In this document: piece by piece, positions 7,049-16,189 of the stretch | Layout of the letters: each line of letters begins with the position of its first letter | How positions within the stretch are numbered: the first letter of the stretch is position 1 | NCBI GenBank assembly: GCA_003567005.1 | Contig: PXBF01000092.1 | Span: 1-33,430 of the forward strand | Length of the DNA stretch: 33,430 nucleotides | Origin: PVC group bacterium | GTDB taxonomy: Bacteria > Verrucomicrobiota > Kiritimatiellia > UBA8416 | Direction: 5' to 3' | Position numbers and translations under genes: made by a program | Notes under the pieces: generated by a model | Told to the model about the DNA's origin: nothing | Database searches by the model: none | What the model saw: only the letters and a program-made list of their open reading frames with translations

Positions 7049-7924
7049 ATGAAACGTTGGAAACAATCTGTGTTTGTTGCTTTAACTTGTACGGTTTTGC
7101 TTGGCACGTTCGTTTGCGTGCGCTTTTCTTCTGGGGTGGCTAATTTGCCTGCAGGCATGGTATTGATCCCCGGCGGAACGAATGAAGGGACGGATCCCGA
7201 TTTCGGTGAGTATAGCTTCACGGTGGATTCGTTCTATATGGATAAATATCCGGTCACTAAGGCACTTTGGGATGAGGTGTATTCTTGGGCGAATGCCAAT
7301 AGTTACTGGTTTTGTTATAGGGGTTTCGGTAAAGGGACCAACCATCCTGTAAATAGGATTAATTGGTACGATGCCGTCAAATGGTGCAATGCCCGTAGCG
7401 AGATGGAGGGGCGTCCGGCTGTATACACTGTGAACGGGAGTGTTTATCGGTCTGGTAGGCACGATGACGTGGTGCAGAGATCGGTGGTGGGATATCGCCT
7501 GCCGACAAGCGATGAATGGGAGTACGCGGCGCGGGGGGGATTAAGTGGAAAACGCTTTCCTTGGGGCAATACAATAAATCACAGCAATGCAAACTATAGA
7601 GCAAACGGAAGTGCTTATTCGTATGATACGAGCCCTTATTCGACATTCACGTATCACCCGACATACCATACCGGAAGTATGACTTTCACGAGTCCAGTTG
7701 GTGCGTTTGCAGCGAATGACTATGGTTTGTACGACATGGCGGGGAATGTGGATGAGTGGAACTTCAACTGGCATCCTACTTATGTGGGCTCGTATCGCGT
7801 AATACGCGGAGGATGTTTTGGCATCAACGCCTACCACTGCCAGGTTGGTCGTCGTAACGGCTTCGAGCCTGACGGCGCAGGCTACAGTGTTGGCTTCCGG
7901 GCAGTCCTGCCAAAAGGTCGGTGA
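7049..7924 (+). CDS. Secreted SUMF1/FGE-fold protein
   Basis: A 291-residue protein with an N-terminal signal sequence (basic MKRWKQ, then VFVALTCTVLLGTFVCV) and a formylglycine-generating-enzyme-type C-lectin fold from about residue 35: GMVLIPGG, FYMDKYPVTKALWDEV, NRINWYDAVKWCNARS, YRLPTSDEWEYAARGG, DYGLYDMAGNVDEW and the terminal RVIRGGCFGIN…VGFRAVLP. True aerobic FGE uses a Cys-x4-Cys pair in RGGSFLCHKSYC. Here the first of these is absent and only the second aligns (AYHC), so sulfatase-activating activity is unlikely. A different or binding role is more plausible. The last ~35 residues resemble the variable region of retroelement-diversified lectin-fold proteins. The ribosome site is weak (GGGGGA). 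Confidence 0.85.
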   Translation: MKRWKQSVFVALTCTVLLGTFVCVRFSSGVANLPAGMVLIPGGTNEGTDPDFGEYSFTVDSFYMDKYPVTKALWDEVYSWANANSYWFCYRGFGKGTNHPVNRINWYDAVKWCNARSEMEGRPAVYTVNGSVYRSGRHDDVVQRSVVGYRLPTSDEWEYAARGGLSGKRFPWGNTINHSNANYRANGSAYSYDTSPYSTFTYHPTYHTGSMTFTSPVGAFAANDYGLYDMAGNVDEWNFNWHPTYVGSYRVIRGGCFGINAYHCQVGRRNGFEPDGAGYSVGFRAVLPKGR

Positions 7925-8488
7925 GATCAAATCCCAGCCAAGTCTATCAATTTGCGGAGCGGGGATCACACACCAATAAGTCCGACGAGGCCGTGATCCG
8001 GCAGGTAGAAGGTGAGCGGTTATTGGAGGCTGGGCGTTTGCCGAAACCTTGGAATGGAGCGTGGTCGGCATCGGGTTAAACGTGGTCGCCCTCATGCGAA
8101 GTGTGTCAATTAATGTATAACCATATGTTGCATAATGACTTATATAGGACGTCCCCTCTTCCCCGTCCCCTCTTCCCCCCGTCCCCTCTTCCCCCCTTTT
8201 TTTTTCAAAGATTTTGGCATGAACAGAGTCTAAAGGATATCGCAAGGGTTTTAACCCGTTACCGGTGAGCTAACAAATGTGCACGGTTGCACGCCAAATT
8301 GCGCATAAGACGAGTATATAACAATGCGGCCCAATGAGTGGCTGAACAAAGAAGAGAGGTACAATATGGTTCTAGCGTGTTTGTTGGTGATGCATTTTGG
8401 AGCAGGAAGCGGTTGTTTTCGGTTGTCTAACAGCCATGCTTGACTGTTGTGAATGATTCAGATTTTGTCTTACGTAAGGTGGTTTTTT
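7925..8488. other. Gene-free stretch between the two SUMF1-type genes
   Basis: There is no credible gene in 564 bp. It holds an inverted repeat GGATCAC/GTGATCC (7963-7969 and 7993-7999, 23-nt spacing) and the C-rich repeat at 8151-8205. It ends with the leader of the LRR gene, where AAGGTGG at 8476-8482 is a good ribosome site. A 234-codon minus-strand frame across this region is antisense to the SUMF1 gene and translates the C-rich repeat into low-complexity Glu/Gly, so it is not accepted. Confidence 0.6.
8151..8205. repeat. Triplicated C-rich repeat followed by a T9 run
   Basis: Three direct units of GTCCCCTCTTCCCC start at 8151, 8165 and 8181; the last two have two additional C residues. 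They are followed by nine T residues. The strand bias is extreme (only C, T and G on the plus strand). It recalls the C-rich repeat beside the RAYT at 812-838 and could be a RAYT/REP-related sequence. It has no internal dyad, so it is not a normal terminator. Confidence 0.7.
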
Positions 8489-11400
8489 ATGCTCCAAATT
8501 CGTTTTTGCACGGGTGTTTTTGTTACATGTTTGTTACTTTCGATCAACATTTCCTTGGCCGGATTCGACTATAGTGTTGAGCATGGTGAAGTAACGATCC
8601 GGGGGCATTCCAATCCAGTCGGTAATCTTGCAATTCCCACGGATATCAATGGTTATCCCGTTAGGAGGATTGGGATATTTGCTTTTGCGGATTCTTCTTC
8701 CCTCGAGACGATTGATATTCCTGAAGGCATCTTGGAGATCGGGGAGTCTGCCTTTTCGGGATGTACTGCTCTTGCTGCGGTGAGCATACCTGCTAGTGTC
8801 ACGCATGTCGGGGACTCTGCCTTTTCGGGGTGTACTTCTCTCACCAGTGCGAGCATGTCGAACAGCGTCATACACATCGGTCATTCTGTTTTTTCCGGTT
8901 GCACCTCGCTGGAAGATGTGGTTTTGCCTACAGGGATAACCTCTCTGCCGGAAAGAATTTTTGAAAACTGTCATTCTCTCTACACACTTACCATTCCCTC
9001 TGGTGTGACAAACATTAGTGCGGGTTCTTTTTTTAACTGTCACGCGCTCGAGGATATTAACATTCCCGATGGGGTTGTGACGATAGGGGCTGATGCATTT
9101 CGGGGATGCAGTGCACTGAAAAGCATATCGCTACCGGATAGTGTGACGCAGATCGGGTGGAGAATCTTTCGTGATTGTACGTCGTTAGAGAGCATTGTAA
9201 TTCCGGATTCGATAACGGAAATTCGCGCTTTTTCTTTTGCTGGTTGTACTTCCCTGACGAATGTGTTTATACCAAATACCGTTACGCAAATTGGTGGTGC
9301 TGCTTTCGCTGATTGCAGGTCTCTCGAGACGGTTGTGCTTCCCGCTTTATTAACGGAAATCAGTAATGGGATGTTTGAACGGTGTCACGCTTTGGAAACC
9401 ATCGCGATACCGGAGGGCGTTACCCGAATCGGTTATCGTTCGTTTGCTGAGTGCGGTGAACTTCGTTCGATTGTTTTGCCCGATGGATTGTTGGATATTG
9501 GTGAAGGTGCATTTTGGGAATCTGGGCTTGAGTCTATCGTCATTCCTGCTGGTGTTACAGTCATTCGCCCCTCAACATTCAGCTTTAGCCGATCTCTGGT
9601 AAGCGTATCCTTACCCCCGACCCTTACGCGTATCGAGGAGCTTGCCTTTGCTTCTTGCAGCGCATTGACCGAGATTGCAATTCCCACCAGCGTGACACAT
9701 CTAGGCAATCGCGCGTTCCGTAGTAGCGGTTTGGTTACTATCACGATTCCTGGATCCATTATACGTATCGAATCGCATGCATTTTGGGGATGCGGGGATC
9801 TTGAGCAAGTGACGATTGAAGACGGTGTGCTTTTTATTGATATGTTTGCTTTCTCTTCCTGTCATGCGCTAACCGCGATCTACATTCCTGCCTCGGTTAT
9901 CGGTATCTCCAATGATGCATTTCTATCCTGCCATTCTCTCGTGAGTATAAATGTTCATGCAGAGAATTCGAATTACAGTAGTCTGGATGGTGTTCTTTTC
10001 AATAAAGAACGCACGTCTCTTGTCTTTTACCCCGCAGGGAAACCGGGAGCCTACACGGTACCCGCCAGCGTGACCTCGCTCAGAGAATTTGCTTTCTTTG
10101 AGAGTCGTGGATTGACCCATGTCACACTCGGTAGCGGACTCTCGGAAATAAGCGGTAGTGCTTTCTACAAGTGCAGATTCCTGAAGAGCGTGACGATTCC
10201 CGGTAACATCACCAGAATCAACGCGAGCGCATTCAGGTTCTGCACGGCACTTGAAACCGTGGTGTTTTCCGAGGGGTTAACGCATATCATGCAGGGGGCA
10301 TTTAGTTGGTGTACCTCTCTAACAGACTTTACCATACCTAATAGTGTTACACATATTGCTGGTTCTGCTTTCGAGGAGTGCTCGGCTTTACGGACTGTAA
10401 CGCTTTCTGACGGGATGACGACGATTTCTCCCTCAACATTTGAAAATTGTAGTGGACTCGAAACCATAGTTCTACCAAGTAACTTGGAAACGATAGGCGG
10501 GAATGCATTTCGTGGTTGCTCTGCGCTTGCGAATATAAACTTTCCTGATAGCCTGACTTCGATTGGTGCAGCAGCTTTTCGCGGATGCACTGCACTTGAG
10601 AGTGTGAGGATTCCGCATGGCGTAAGCATGATCGCTGCTGATACGTTCCGAGATTGTAGTGGACTACGGGAAATCGTTTTTCCTGCGGGGCTTGTCTCGA
10701 TCGGCGCGTCGGCTTTTGCGGGTTGCGAAATGCTCACAAACGTGAGGATTCCGCATGGTGTAACCGAGATTGGGCAGGACGCCTTCCGTGATTGCCTCTC
10801 TTTGCAGAGCATCATTTTGCCAGTATCGCTAGAGAATTTGCATGCAGGGGCCTTTTATAACTGCAATCTTCTCACGAAAGTTACGTTCCTGGGGAATGCG
10901 CCAAGTGTCGAGCATGCTGATCTATTTCCGCCTTCATTACGTTTTATTCGCCGACTTCCTGGAACGAGTGGGTGGGGAGACTCTTTTGCTGGTTATGCAG
11001 TTCGCGTGGTACCTGTGATTACCCGGTCGGAAGTGCATGACGGCGGTATTACCTTCGATGTCCAGGCGGAGGCTCGTCGGACCGTCGTTCTCGAGGCAAA
11101 TGTCAACCTAAGTGCTGATGGGTGGTTACCAATAGCTAGTAATTCGGTGTCTTCTGGAGACACGGTTACGCTCACGGATCCGTATAGTCATTTGCACACA
11201 AACCTGTTCTATCGCGTGGTCGCGACCAGCATGTCACCCGAGACACGCATTCTTGTTTTGCAGGGGGATCTGGACTTCGGGGAAGTCACAAGTGATCAAG
11301 AGCTTACGCGAGAATTGGAAATTGTGAACGTAGGGGATGCACCTTTAATGGTTAACTCGATTATTCTTCCCGATGGCTTCAGTGCTGCATGGTCTGGGCT

Positions 11401-13675
11401 CATTGACAGTGGGGCAACCCAGACGGTAGTGGTCACATTTTCACCAGCAGATTATAGCGGGTATGGTGGTTTTGTGATCATTGACTCAGATGCTACGGCA
11501 ACTAGCAGCAATAATGTCATGCCAGTGACGGGTATGCATGTGCCCGAGCTTCCAACACGGGGACCGTATGTGGTGATTGATCTTTCGGACGGTCCAGATG
11601 CTGACTGGTACCCTGTCAGCTATTATGATGCAGTTCCAGCTGGCGGTTGGACGAGTGAATACAAAACCACCAAGATGGTATTGCGGCGGATCCCTGCTGG
11701 CAACTTCATGATGGGGGTTCCCAGTACGGAATTAGGGCGTATATGGTCCGATCGGGCTCCGCGTGAAGTCACGCTAACGCAAAGTTACTATATGGGCATT
11801 TTTCCCGTAACCCAGCGTCAATGGGAGCGTGTAATGGGCAACTGGCCCAGTTCTCACGATAATGCGGATTATCGTGAACGTCGCCCCGTCGAGCAGGTCA
11901 ATTATCACGATATTCGTGAACGTGTTGTTGAACACTTGGTCGTTCCGCTTTGGCCAGAGACAAGCGTGGTTGATGCCGATACGTTTATGGGCAGGCTGCG
12001 CACCCGTACGGGACTGGTGACGCTTGACCTGCCAACCGAAGCGCAATGGGAATATGCATGCCGTGCAGGGACCGCAACAGCACTAAACAGCATGTATGAT
12101 TTGACCAACACGGGAGCGTGTCCAAATATGGCCATAGTCGGCAGATATCTTTATAATACCAACGATAGTCCGGATGGGGGAACCGCGGAGGTCGGATCGT
12201 ATCTACCCAATGCCTGGGGACTCTACGACATGCATGGGAATGTATGGGAATGGTGTCTGGACTGGCATGCGACGGGAGTCGCCGGTAATCTGGATCCGAA
12301 GGGGCCGGTCACCGGTAGCTCCAGGGTACTGCGTGGCGGTAGTTATGTGAATGGCGCAGCATCTGCCCGTTCCGGAGCACGTTGTTCTGCACCCCCATCC
12401 AGCAAGAGCGGAGCTACGGGATTTCGTGTCGCGGGCGTGGTGCTAGCAGAGGACACGCGCATTGTATCCGTCATCGGTGATCGCGATTATGGGACAATAG
12501 CGGTGGGAGAGGAAATTGCTGGCACTTTGATTATCCGCAACATGGGAAATCTTCCACTGGAGGTAGATGGAATTGATTTACCACAGGGCTACAGTGGAGA
12601 ATGGTCGGGTACCATCGCCCCTTGGTCGACACAGATGGTGAGCATTGTTTTTTCTCCAGCAATTGACCAAACATATGCAGGTAAGATCGTTGTCCACACA
12701 GATGCGGCAATGGGCGAGAGCACCTTGCAGGTTAGCGGCTCTGGTTTTTCCGGGGTTGATCCGAACACAGCACAATATCTTGTTATTGATCTTTCCGGCG
12801 GACCCGATGCTGCTCATTATCCGGTTCGCTATTACGCAACGGTGCCTGATGGGGGATGGACTGACGAATACAAAACGACCAAACTGGTGCTGCGACGTAT
12901 TTTGCCAGGCACTTTTGTAATCGGGTCGCCATCCGGCGAACTGGGGCGGACACATGATGAGGCCCCGCGAAATGTGACGATATTGAAGAGCTACTTTATC
13001 GGTGTGTTTCCCGTTACGCAACGTCAATGGGAGCGCGTTATGGGAAATTGGCCGAGCCACTTTCGCAACCCGGATTACCGCGACAGTCGTCCCGTTGAAC
13101 AGGTCTCATTTAATATCATCCGTGAGGATGCCGATAATAACAGGACGCTGGATACTAGCTGGCCGGTGTCTCGTGCAGTAGGTCTAAACTCTTTCATGGG
13201 CAAACTGCGGGTCAGAACGGGGTTAGAGTGGCTTGATTTGCCTACGGAAGCACAGTATGAGTATGCCTGCAGGGCCGGAACAACAACGGCCCTTAATAGT
13301 GGCACGAATTTAACCAGCACAACAGATTGCCCAAATCTGTCTGCGTTGGGTCGATATCAACATAACCATCCCGGCGGTTATTCCCAAGATGCTGATGCGA
13401 GTACGAGTGGTGGTACCGCGGAGGTGGGATCTTATGCTCCCAATGCCTGGGGGCTGTATGACATGCATGGAAATGTAAAGATACGCGTATTGAACTGGTG
13501 GAGCACGGTACATTCGGATGGCACGGATCCTGTTGGCCCGCCATCTGGAGGATTACGTGCTATCCGGGGCGGTGGATGGATGAACAATGCTAGCTTTTGC
13601 CGCTCTGCCGCACGCAGGGCATTTGCCATCCACCAAATGAATGTTGGTCTTCGTATTGTTTTGCATTCACCATAA
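8489..13675 (+). CDS. Giant secreted BspA-like LRR protein with two choice-of-anchor-D/SUMF1 modules
   Basis: About 1728 residues. The ATG at 8489 is chosen over 8453 because AAGGTGG lies 6 bp before it and because MLQIRFCTGVFVTCLLLSIN then forms a classic signal peptide. Residues about 71-793 hold about 30 LRR_5 repeats of 23 residues (pattern LxxIxIPxxVTxIGxxAFxxCx), interrupted once by an insert (NYSSLDGVLFNKERTSLVFYP). Then follow a small VLEANVNLS…FYRV domain, choice-of-anchor D domain 1 (~918-1015), SUMF1 domain 1 (~1026-1318), choice-of-anchor D domain 2 (~1322-1420) and SUMF1 domain 2 (~1428-1728). SUMF1 copy 1 keeps GNVWEWCLDW; copy 2 has GNVKIRVLNW. Neither has the catalytic Cys pair. 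Probably a surface or extracellular binding protein. No membrane anchor or sorting signal is seen at the C-terminus. Confidence 0.92.
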   Translation: MLQIRFCTGVFVTCLLLSINISLAGFDYSVEHGEVTIRGHSNPVGNLAIPTDINGYPVRRIGIFAFADSSSLETIDIPEGILEIGESAFSGCTALAAVSIPASVTHVGDSAFSGCTSLTSASMSNSVIHIGHSVFSGCTSLEDVVLPTGITSLPERIFENCHSLYTLTIPSGVTNISAGSFFNCHALEDINIPDGVVTIGADAFRGCSALKSISLPDSVTQIGWRIFRDCTSLESIVIPDSITEIRAFSFAGCTSLTNVFIPNTVTQIGGAAFADCRSLETVVLPALLTEISNGMFERCHALETIAIPEGVTRIGYRSFAECGELRSIVLPDGLLDIGEGAFWESGLESIVIPAGVTVIRPSTFSFSRSLVSVSLPPTLTRIEELAFASCSALTEIAIPTSVTHLGNRAFRSSGLVTITIPGSIIRIESHAFWGCGDLEQVTIEDGVLFIDMFAFSSCHALTAIYIPASVIGISNDAFLSCHSLVSINVHAENSNYSSLDGVLFNKERTSLVFYPAGKPGAYTVPASVTSLREFAFFESRGLTHVTLGSGLSEISGSAFYKCRFLKSVTIPGNITRINASAFRFCTALETVVFSEGLTHIMQGAFSWCTSLTDFTIPNSVTHIAGSAFEECSALRTVTLSDGMTTISPSTFENCSGLETIVLPSNLETIGGNAFRGCSALANINFPDSLTSIGAAAFRGCTALESVRIPHGVSMIAADTFRDCSGLREIVFPAGLVSIGASAFAGCEMLTNVRIPHGVTEIGQDAFRDCLSLQSIILPVSLENLHAGAFYNCNLLTKVTFLGNAPSVEHADLFPPSLRFIRRLPGTSGWGDSFAGYAVRVVPVITRSEVHDGGITFDVQAEARRTVVLEANVNLSADGWLPIASNSVSSGDTVTLTDPYSHLHTNLFYRVVATSMSPETRILVLQGDLDFGEVTSDQELTRELEIVNVGDAPLMVNSIILPDGFSAAWSGLIDSGATQTVVVTFSPADYSGYGGFVIIDSDATATSSNNVMPVTGMHVPELPTRGPYVVIDLSDGPDADWYPVSYYDAVPAGGWTSEYKTTKMVLRRIPAGNFMMGVPSTELGRIWSDRAPREVTLTQSYYMGIFPVTQRQWERVMGNWPSSHDNADYRERRPVEQVNYHDIRERVVEHLVVPLWPETSVVDADTFMGRLRTRTGLVTLDLPTEAQWEYACRAGTATALNSMYDLTNTGACPNMAIVGRYLYNTNDSPDGGTAEVGSYLPNAWGLYDMHGNVWEWCLDWHATGVAGNLDPKGPVTGSSRVLRGGSYVNGAASARSGARCSAPPSSKSGATGFRVAGVVLAEDTRIVSVIGDRDYGTIAVGEEIAGTLIIRNMGNLPLEVDGIDLPQGYSGEWSGTIAPWSTQMVSIVFSPAIDQTYAGKIVVHTDAAMGESTLQVSGSGFSGVDPNTAQYLVIDLSGGPDAAHYPVRYYATVPDGGWTDEYKTTKLVLRRILPGTFVIGSPSGELGRTHDEAPRNVTILKSYFIGVFPVTQRQWERVMGNWPSHFRNPDYRDSRPVEQVSFNIIREDADNNRTLDTSWPVSRAVGLNSFMGKLRVRTGLEWLDLPTEAQYEYACRAGTTTALNSGTNLTSTTDCPNLSALGRYQHNHPGGYSQDADASTSGGTAEVGSYAPNAWGLYDMHGNVKIRVLNWWSTVHSDGTDPVGPPSGGLRAIRGGGWMNNASFCRSAARRAFAIHQMNVGLRIVLHSP
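8699..10867 (+). repeat. About 30 tandem LRR_5 (BspA-type) coding repeats of 69 bp
   Basis: Each unit encodes 23 residues, for example SLESIVIPDSITEIRAFSFA followed by GCT. Units are diverged in DNA sequence but nearly constant in length; units 13 and 16 are one residue short and one unit carries an insert around 9960-10080. Confidence 0.9.
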
Positions 13676-13804
13676 GGCCGATACTTGTCAAGACGCTTGA
13701 CTGCAAAGTCTTCGCAATCAGGTGCAACGGCAGGTTTTATGGCCTCGATCTTCATATTAAATACTGTTTACATTGTGTATTTCTGTCAGGAGTGCAATGC
13801 GATG

Positions 13805-13833
13805 TTGACGGTGTATGGGGGGCTTTGTACGCT
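13805..13833 (+). promoter_or_regulatory. comM: Candidate comM promoter
   Basis: TTGACG, 17 bp, TACGCT, about 50 bp before the ATG. The TTGACG and its surroundings are also kept in the fragment 1 leader copy (near 4162). The -10 is weak, so this is tentative. Confidence 0.3.
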
Positions 13834-13882
13834 TCTGGAATCTTTTTTACCATAGGCGTTTGCAAGAGAGTAGGGGCTGAAG

Positions 13883-15421
13883 ATGTTATCCAAAGTATAT
13901 TCTGGGGCGGTGCAGGGGGTAGAGGCATTTGCGGTTGAGATTGAGGTGAATGCTGGGCATGGGGATCCGCAGGTGGTGACGGTGGGGTTACCAGATGCTG
14001 CGGTGAAGGAGAGCAAGGATCGCGTTTATACGGCACTCACGAATTCCGGTTTTATGACGCCGATGGGGCGCACGACAATTAATCTGGCACCTGCCGACAT
14101 CAAGAAGGAAGGGCCAGTTTACGATTTGCCGATTGCGATTGGCATTCTGGCAGCGCAGGGAGAAATCACGGCAGAGACGCTTGAGGATTATGTGATGCTG
14201 GGTGAATTGGCCTTGAGTGGGGAAGTGCGCCGGGTAAAGGGTGTGTTGCCGGTGGCACTAAAGGCAAGGGAGATGGGCAAGCTTGGCGTGATTGTTCCGG
14301 CGGTGAATGCGGAAGAAGCCGCTGTTGTGGATGGGATTGAGGTGTTTCCCGTACAGAATCTTCGCGAGGCGGCTGACTTCCTGGCGGGCACGCATAATAT
14401 TTCGCCTTGTGTGGTGGATGTAGACAGTGTGTTTGGCGCGTTGTTGGAGCACGAGGCGGACTATGTAGATGTCAAGGGCCAGGAGCAGGCGCGGCGTGCG
14501 ATTGAAGTGGCGGTGGCTGGCGGGCACAATATTCTGATGGTGGGTCCGCCTGGAACCGGAAAAACGATGCTGGCGAAGCGAATTTCTTCAATCCTACCGC
14601 CGCTATCCTTGGAGGAGGCGTTAGAAGTTACGAAGATTCATAGTATTGCGGGTACGCTGCCAGTACATGCTGCTTTGGTTGAGCATCGTCCGTTCCGTTC
14701 GCCGCATCATACTATTTCGGATGCCGGGCTTTTGGGGGGCGGTGCGCATCCCGTTCCAGGGGAAGTAAGTCTGGCGCATCGCGGTGTATTGTTTTTGGAT
14801 GAGTTACCGGAGTTTCATCGCAACGTATTAGAAGTTCTTCGTCAACCTTTAGAAGATGGGATTGTGACGATTTCACGGGCTGCGACGACCGTGACGTTTC
14901 CTTGTGAGTTTATGTTGGTGGCTGCGATGAATCCGTGCCCATGCGGATATTACAGTGATCCGAGCCGTGAGTGTCGTTGTGCACCGCGACAAATTGCTAA
15001 ATATCGTAGCAAGATTTCGGGACCGTTGTTAGATCGGATTGATATTCATATTGAGGTTCCGGCTATGCAATACGAAGAGCTCTCGGCACTAGCGCCGGGT
15101 GAACCGTCTGTGCTTATGCGGGAGCGTGCTTTAACCGCACGAGGAATCCAGCACCAGCGATTCTCCGCGGCACGCGGGAAACGTCGTATACACTGTAATG
15201 CTGACATGAGCACGAAGCAGGTGCAGCAATATTGCTGTCCATCAGCAGATGCAGCAGAACTGCTGAAAATGGCGATTCGCGAGTACCATTTCAGTGCGCG
15301 TGCCTATGACCGGATCTTGAAAGTATCGCGCACCATTGCCGATCTTGATGGATCTGAACAAATAGGGCCGCAACATATTTCCGAGGCGATTCAATATCGT
15401 ACGTTGGACCGTCCGCTTTAG
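13883..15421 (+). CDS. comM: ComM/YifB family Mg-chelatase-like AAA+ ATPase (intact)
   Basis: 512 residues, the usual family length. In Gammaproteobacteria ComM is a hexameric helicase that promotes branch migration during natural transformation; elsewhere the role is less clear. Seen here are the N-terminal ChlI-like domain ([20 protein letters not shown]…[10 protein letters not shown]…[11 protein letters not shown]), Walker A GPPGTGKT at about residue 221, Walker [12 protein letters not shown], a Cys-rich segment [15 protein letters not shown] and a C-terminal Mg-chelatase domain ([16 protein letters not shown]). AGGGG lies about 6 bp before the ATG. Two broken copies of its 5' end occur at 4088-4361 and 6746-6895. 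The next gene starts 12 bp after the stop, so the two are probably cotranscribed. Confidence 0.95.
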   Translation: MLSKVYSGAVQGVEAFAVEIEVNAGHGDPQVVTVGLPDAAVKESKDRVYTALTNSGFMTPMGRTTINLAPADIKKEGPVYDLPIAIGILAAQGEITAETLEDYVMLGELALSGEVRRVKGVLPVALKAREMGKLGVIVPAVNAEEAAVVDGIEVFPVQNLREAADFLAGTHNISPCVVDVDSVFGALLEHEADYVDVKGQEQARRAIEVAVAGGHNILMVGPPGTGKTMLAKRISSILPPLSLEEALEVTKIHSIAGTLPVHAALVEHRPFRSPHHTISDAGLLGGGAHPVPGEVSLAHRGVLFLDELPEFHRNVLEVLRQPLEDGIVTISRAATTVTFPCEFMLVAAMNPCPCGYYSDPSRECRCAPRQIAKYRSKISGPLLDRIDIHIEVPAMQYEELSALAPGEPSVLMRERALTARGIQHQRFSAARGKRRIHCNADMSTKQVQQYCCPSADAAELLKMAIREYHFSARAYDRILKVSRTIADLDGSEQIGPQHISEAIQYRTLDRPL

Positions 15422-15433
15422 GAGAATGCTGCT

Positions 15434-16189
15434 ATGATGATTGTTGACACACATGTACATATGTATCCGCAGTATGATGCTGGAAACGTGTTGCGGTTAT
15501 GTGCGGAACGTTTGCATCGACTCGATCCGGATGCCGTTCCTATTGCGTGTTTAACAGAAAGGCACGATTGCCATTTTTATGCGACATTACGAGATAAAGG
15601 AATAGGGGCAGATGCTGATGTGCTCGGTCGCGAAGTTTTGGAAGACGGGCGTAGTATCGTGGTACGTTTTGGCAAGGGCGTTCCACCGTTATTCATTATT
15701 CCTGGTCGCCAGATAGCAACGAAAGAACGCATAGAGATCCATTGCATAGGTAATGATGCGGCAATACCAGACGGGGAACCTGCGCATGAGACGGTTGGCA
15801 GGGTCAGGGAATTGGACGCTTTGGCTGTCATGCCATGGGGCGTAGGTAAATGGTTGTTCAAGCGGCGGGCAGTCGTTGAACGGCTGATAGACGGCTATAC
15901 GCCAAAAGAACTTTTTCTGGGTGATAGTGCGATGCGTCCCGTTTGCTGGCCGGTACCATTGCCATTGCGGATGGGGCAAGCGCAAGGCTACCGCGTGCTA
16001 GCAGGTAGTGATCCGTTACCGCATGAAAAGAACGGTCGCTGGATCGGACGATATGCCACGAAAATAGGGTTTCCTTTTGAAGCGCAACATCCGCATAAGA
16101 GCTGTTTGCTTGGCTTACGGAGGGCCGACATCTCATGCGTAGGTGAACGTCCCGGTGTTTGGGCGTTTGCCAAGCGTATGCGTAGTTAG
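15434..16189 (+). CDS. Putative metal-dependent hydrolase (PHP/amidohydrolase-like)
   Basis: A 251-residue cytosolic protein of uncertain function. The start VDTHVHMYP has the His-x-His metal-ligand motif typical of PHP and amidohydrolase barrels. Other possible ligands are TERHD near residue 44, the Asp in GDSAMRP, and GSDPLPHE near residue 196, which resembles the late Asp of such barrels. The overall sequence does not match a named enzyme that I know. AGGAG lies about 9 bp before the tandem ATGATG start, 12 bp after comM, so it is probably translated from the comM message. It converges with the glycosyltransferase gene; the 134-bp gap shows no clear terminator. Confidence 0.65.
   Translation: MMIVDTHVHMYPQYDAGNVLRLCAERLHRLDPDAVPIACLTERHDCHFYATLRDKGIGADADVLGREVLEDGRSIVVRFGKGVPPLFIIPGRQIATKERIEIHCIGNDAAIPDGEPAHETVGRVRELDALAVMPWGVGKWLFKRRAVVERLIDGYTPKELFLGDSAMRPVCWPVPLPLRMGQAQGYRVLAGSDPLPHEKNGRWIGRYATKIGFPFEAQHPHKSCLLGLRRADISCVGERPGVWAFAKRMRS

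Noticed and set aside
7925..8150. Template repeat of a diversity-generating retroelement after the SUMF1 gene
   Set aside because: Scanned for a near-copy of the gene's last ~100 bases on both strands; none seen, and no reverse transcriptase frame exists in the window.
8197..8205. T9 run as a rho-independent terminator for the SUMF1 gene
   Set aside because: The preceding sequence is C-rich without a complementary G-rich arm, so no hairpin can form.
7541..8245. Minus-strand open frame of 234 codons
   Set aside because: It is antisense to the clear SUMF1 gene, and its start region is just the C-rich repeat translated as low-complexity Glu/Gly.
10165..10815. Minus-strand open frame of 216 codons
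   Set aside because: Antisense to the LRR array; its apparent internal repetition only mirrors the 69-bp coding repeats.
8699..10867. CRISPR-like regular repeats
   Set aside because: The 69-bp periodicity is protein-coding LRR structure with diverged units, not identical repeats with unique spacers.
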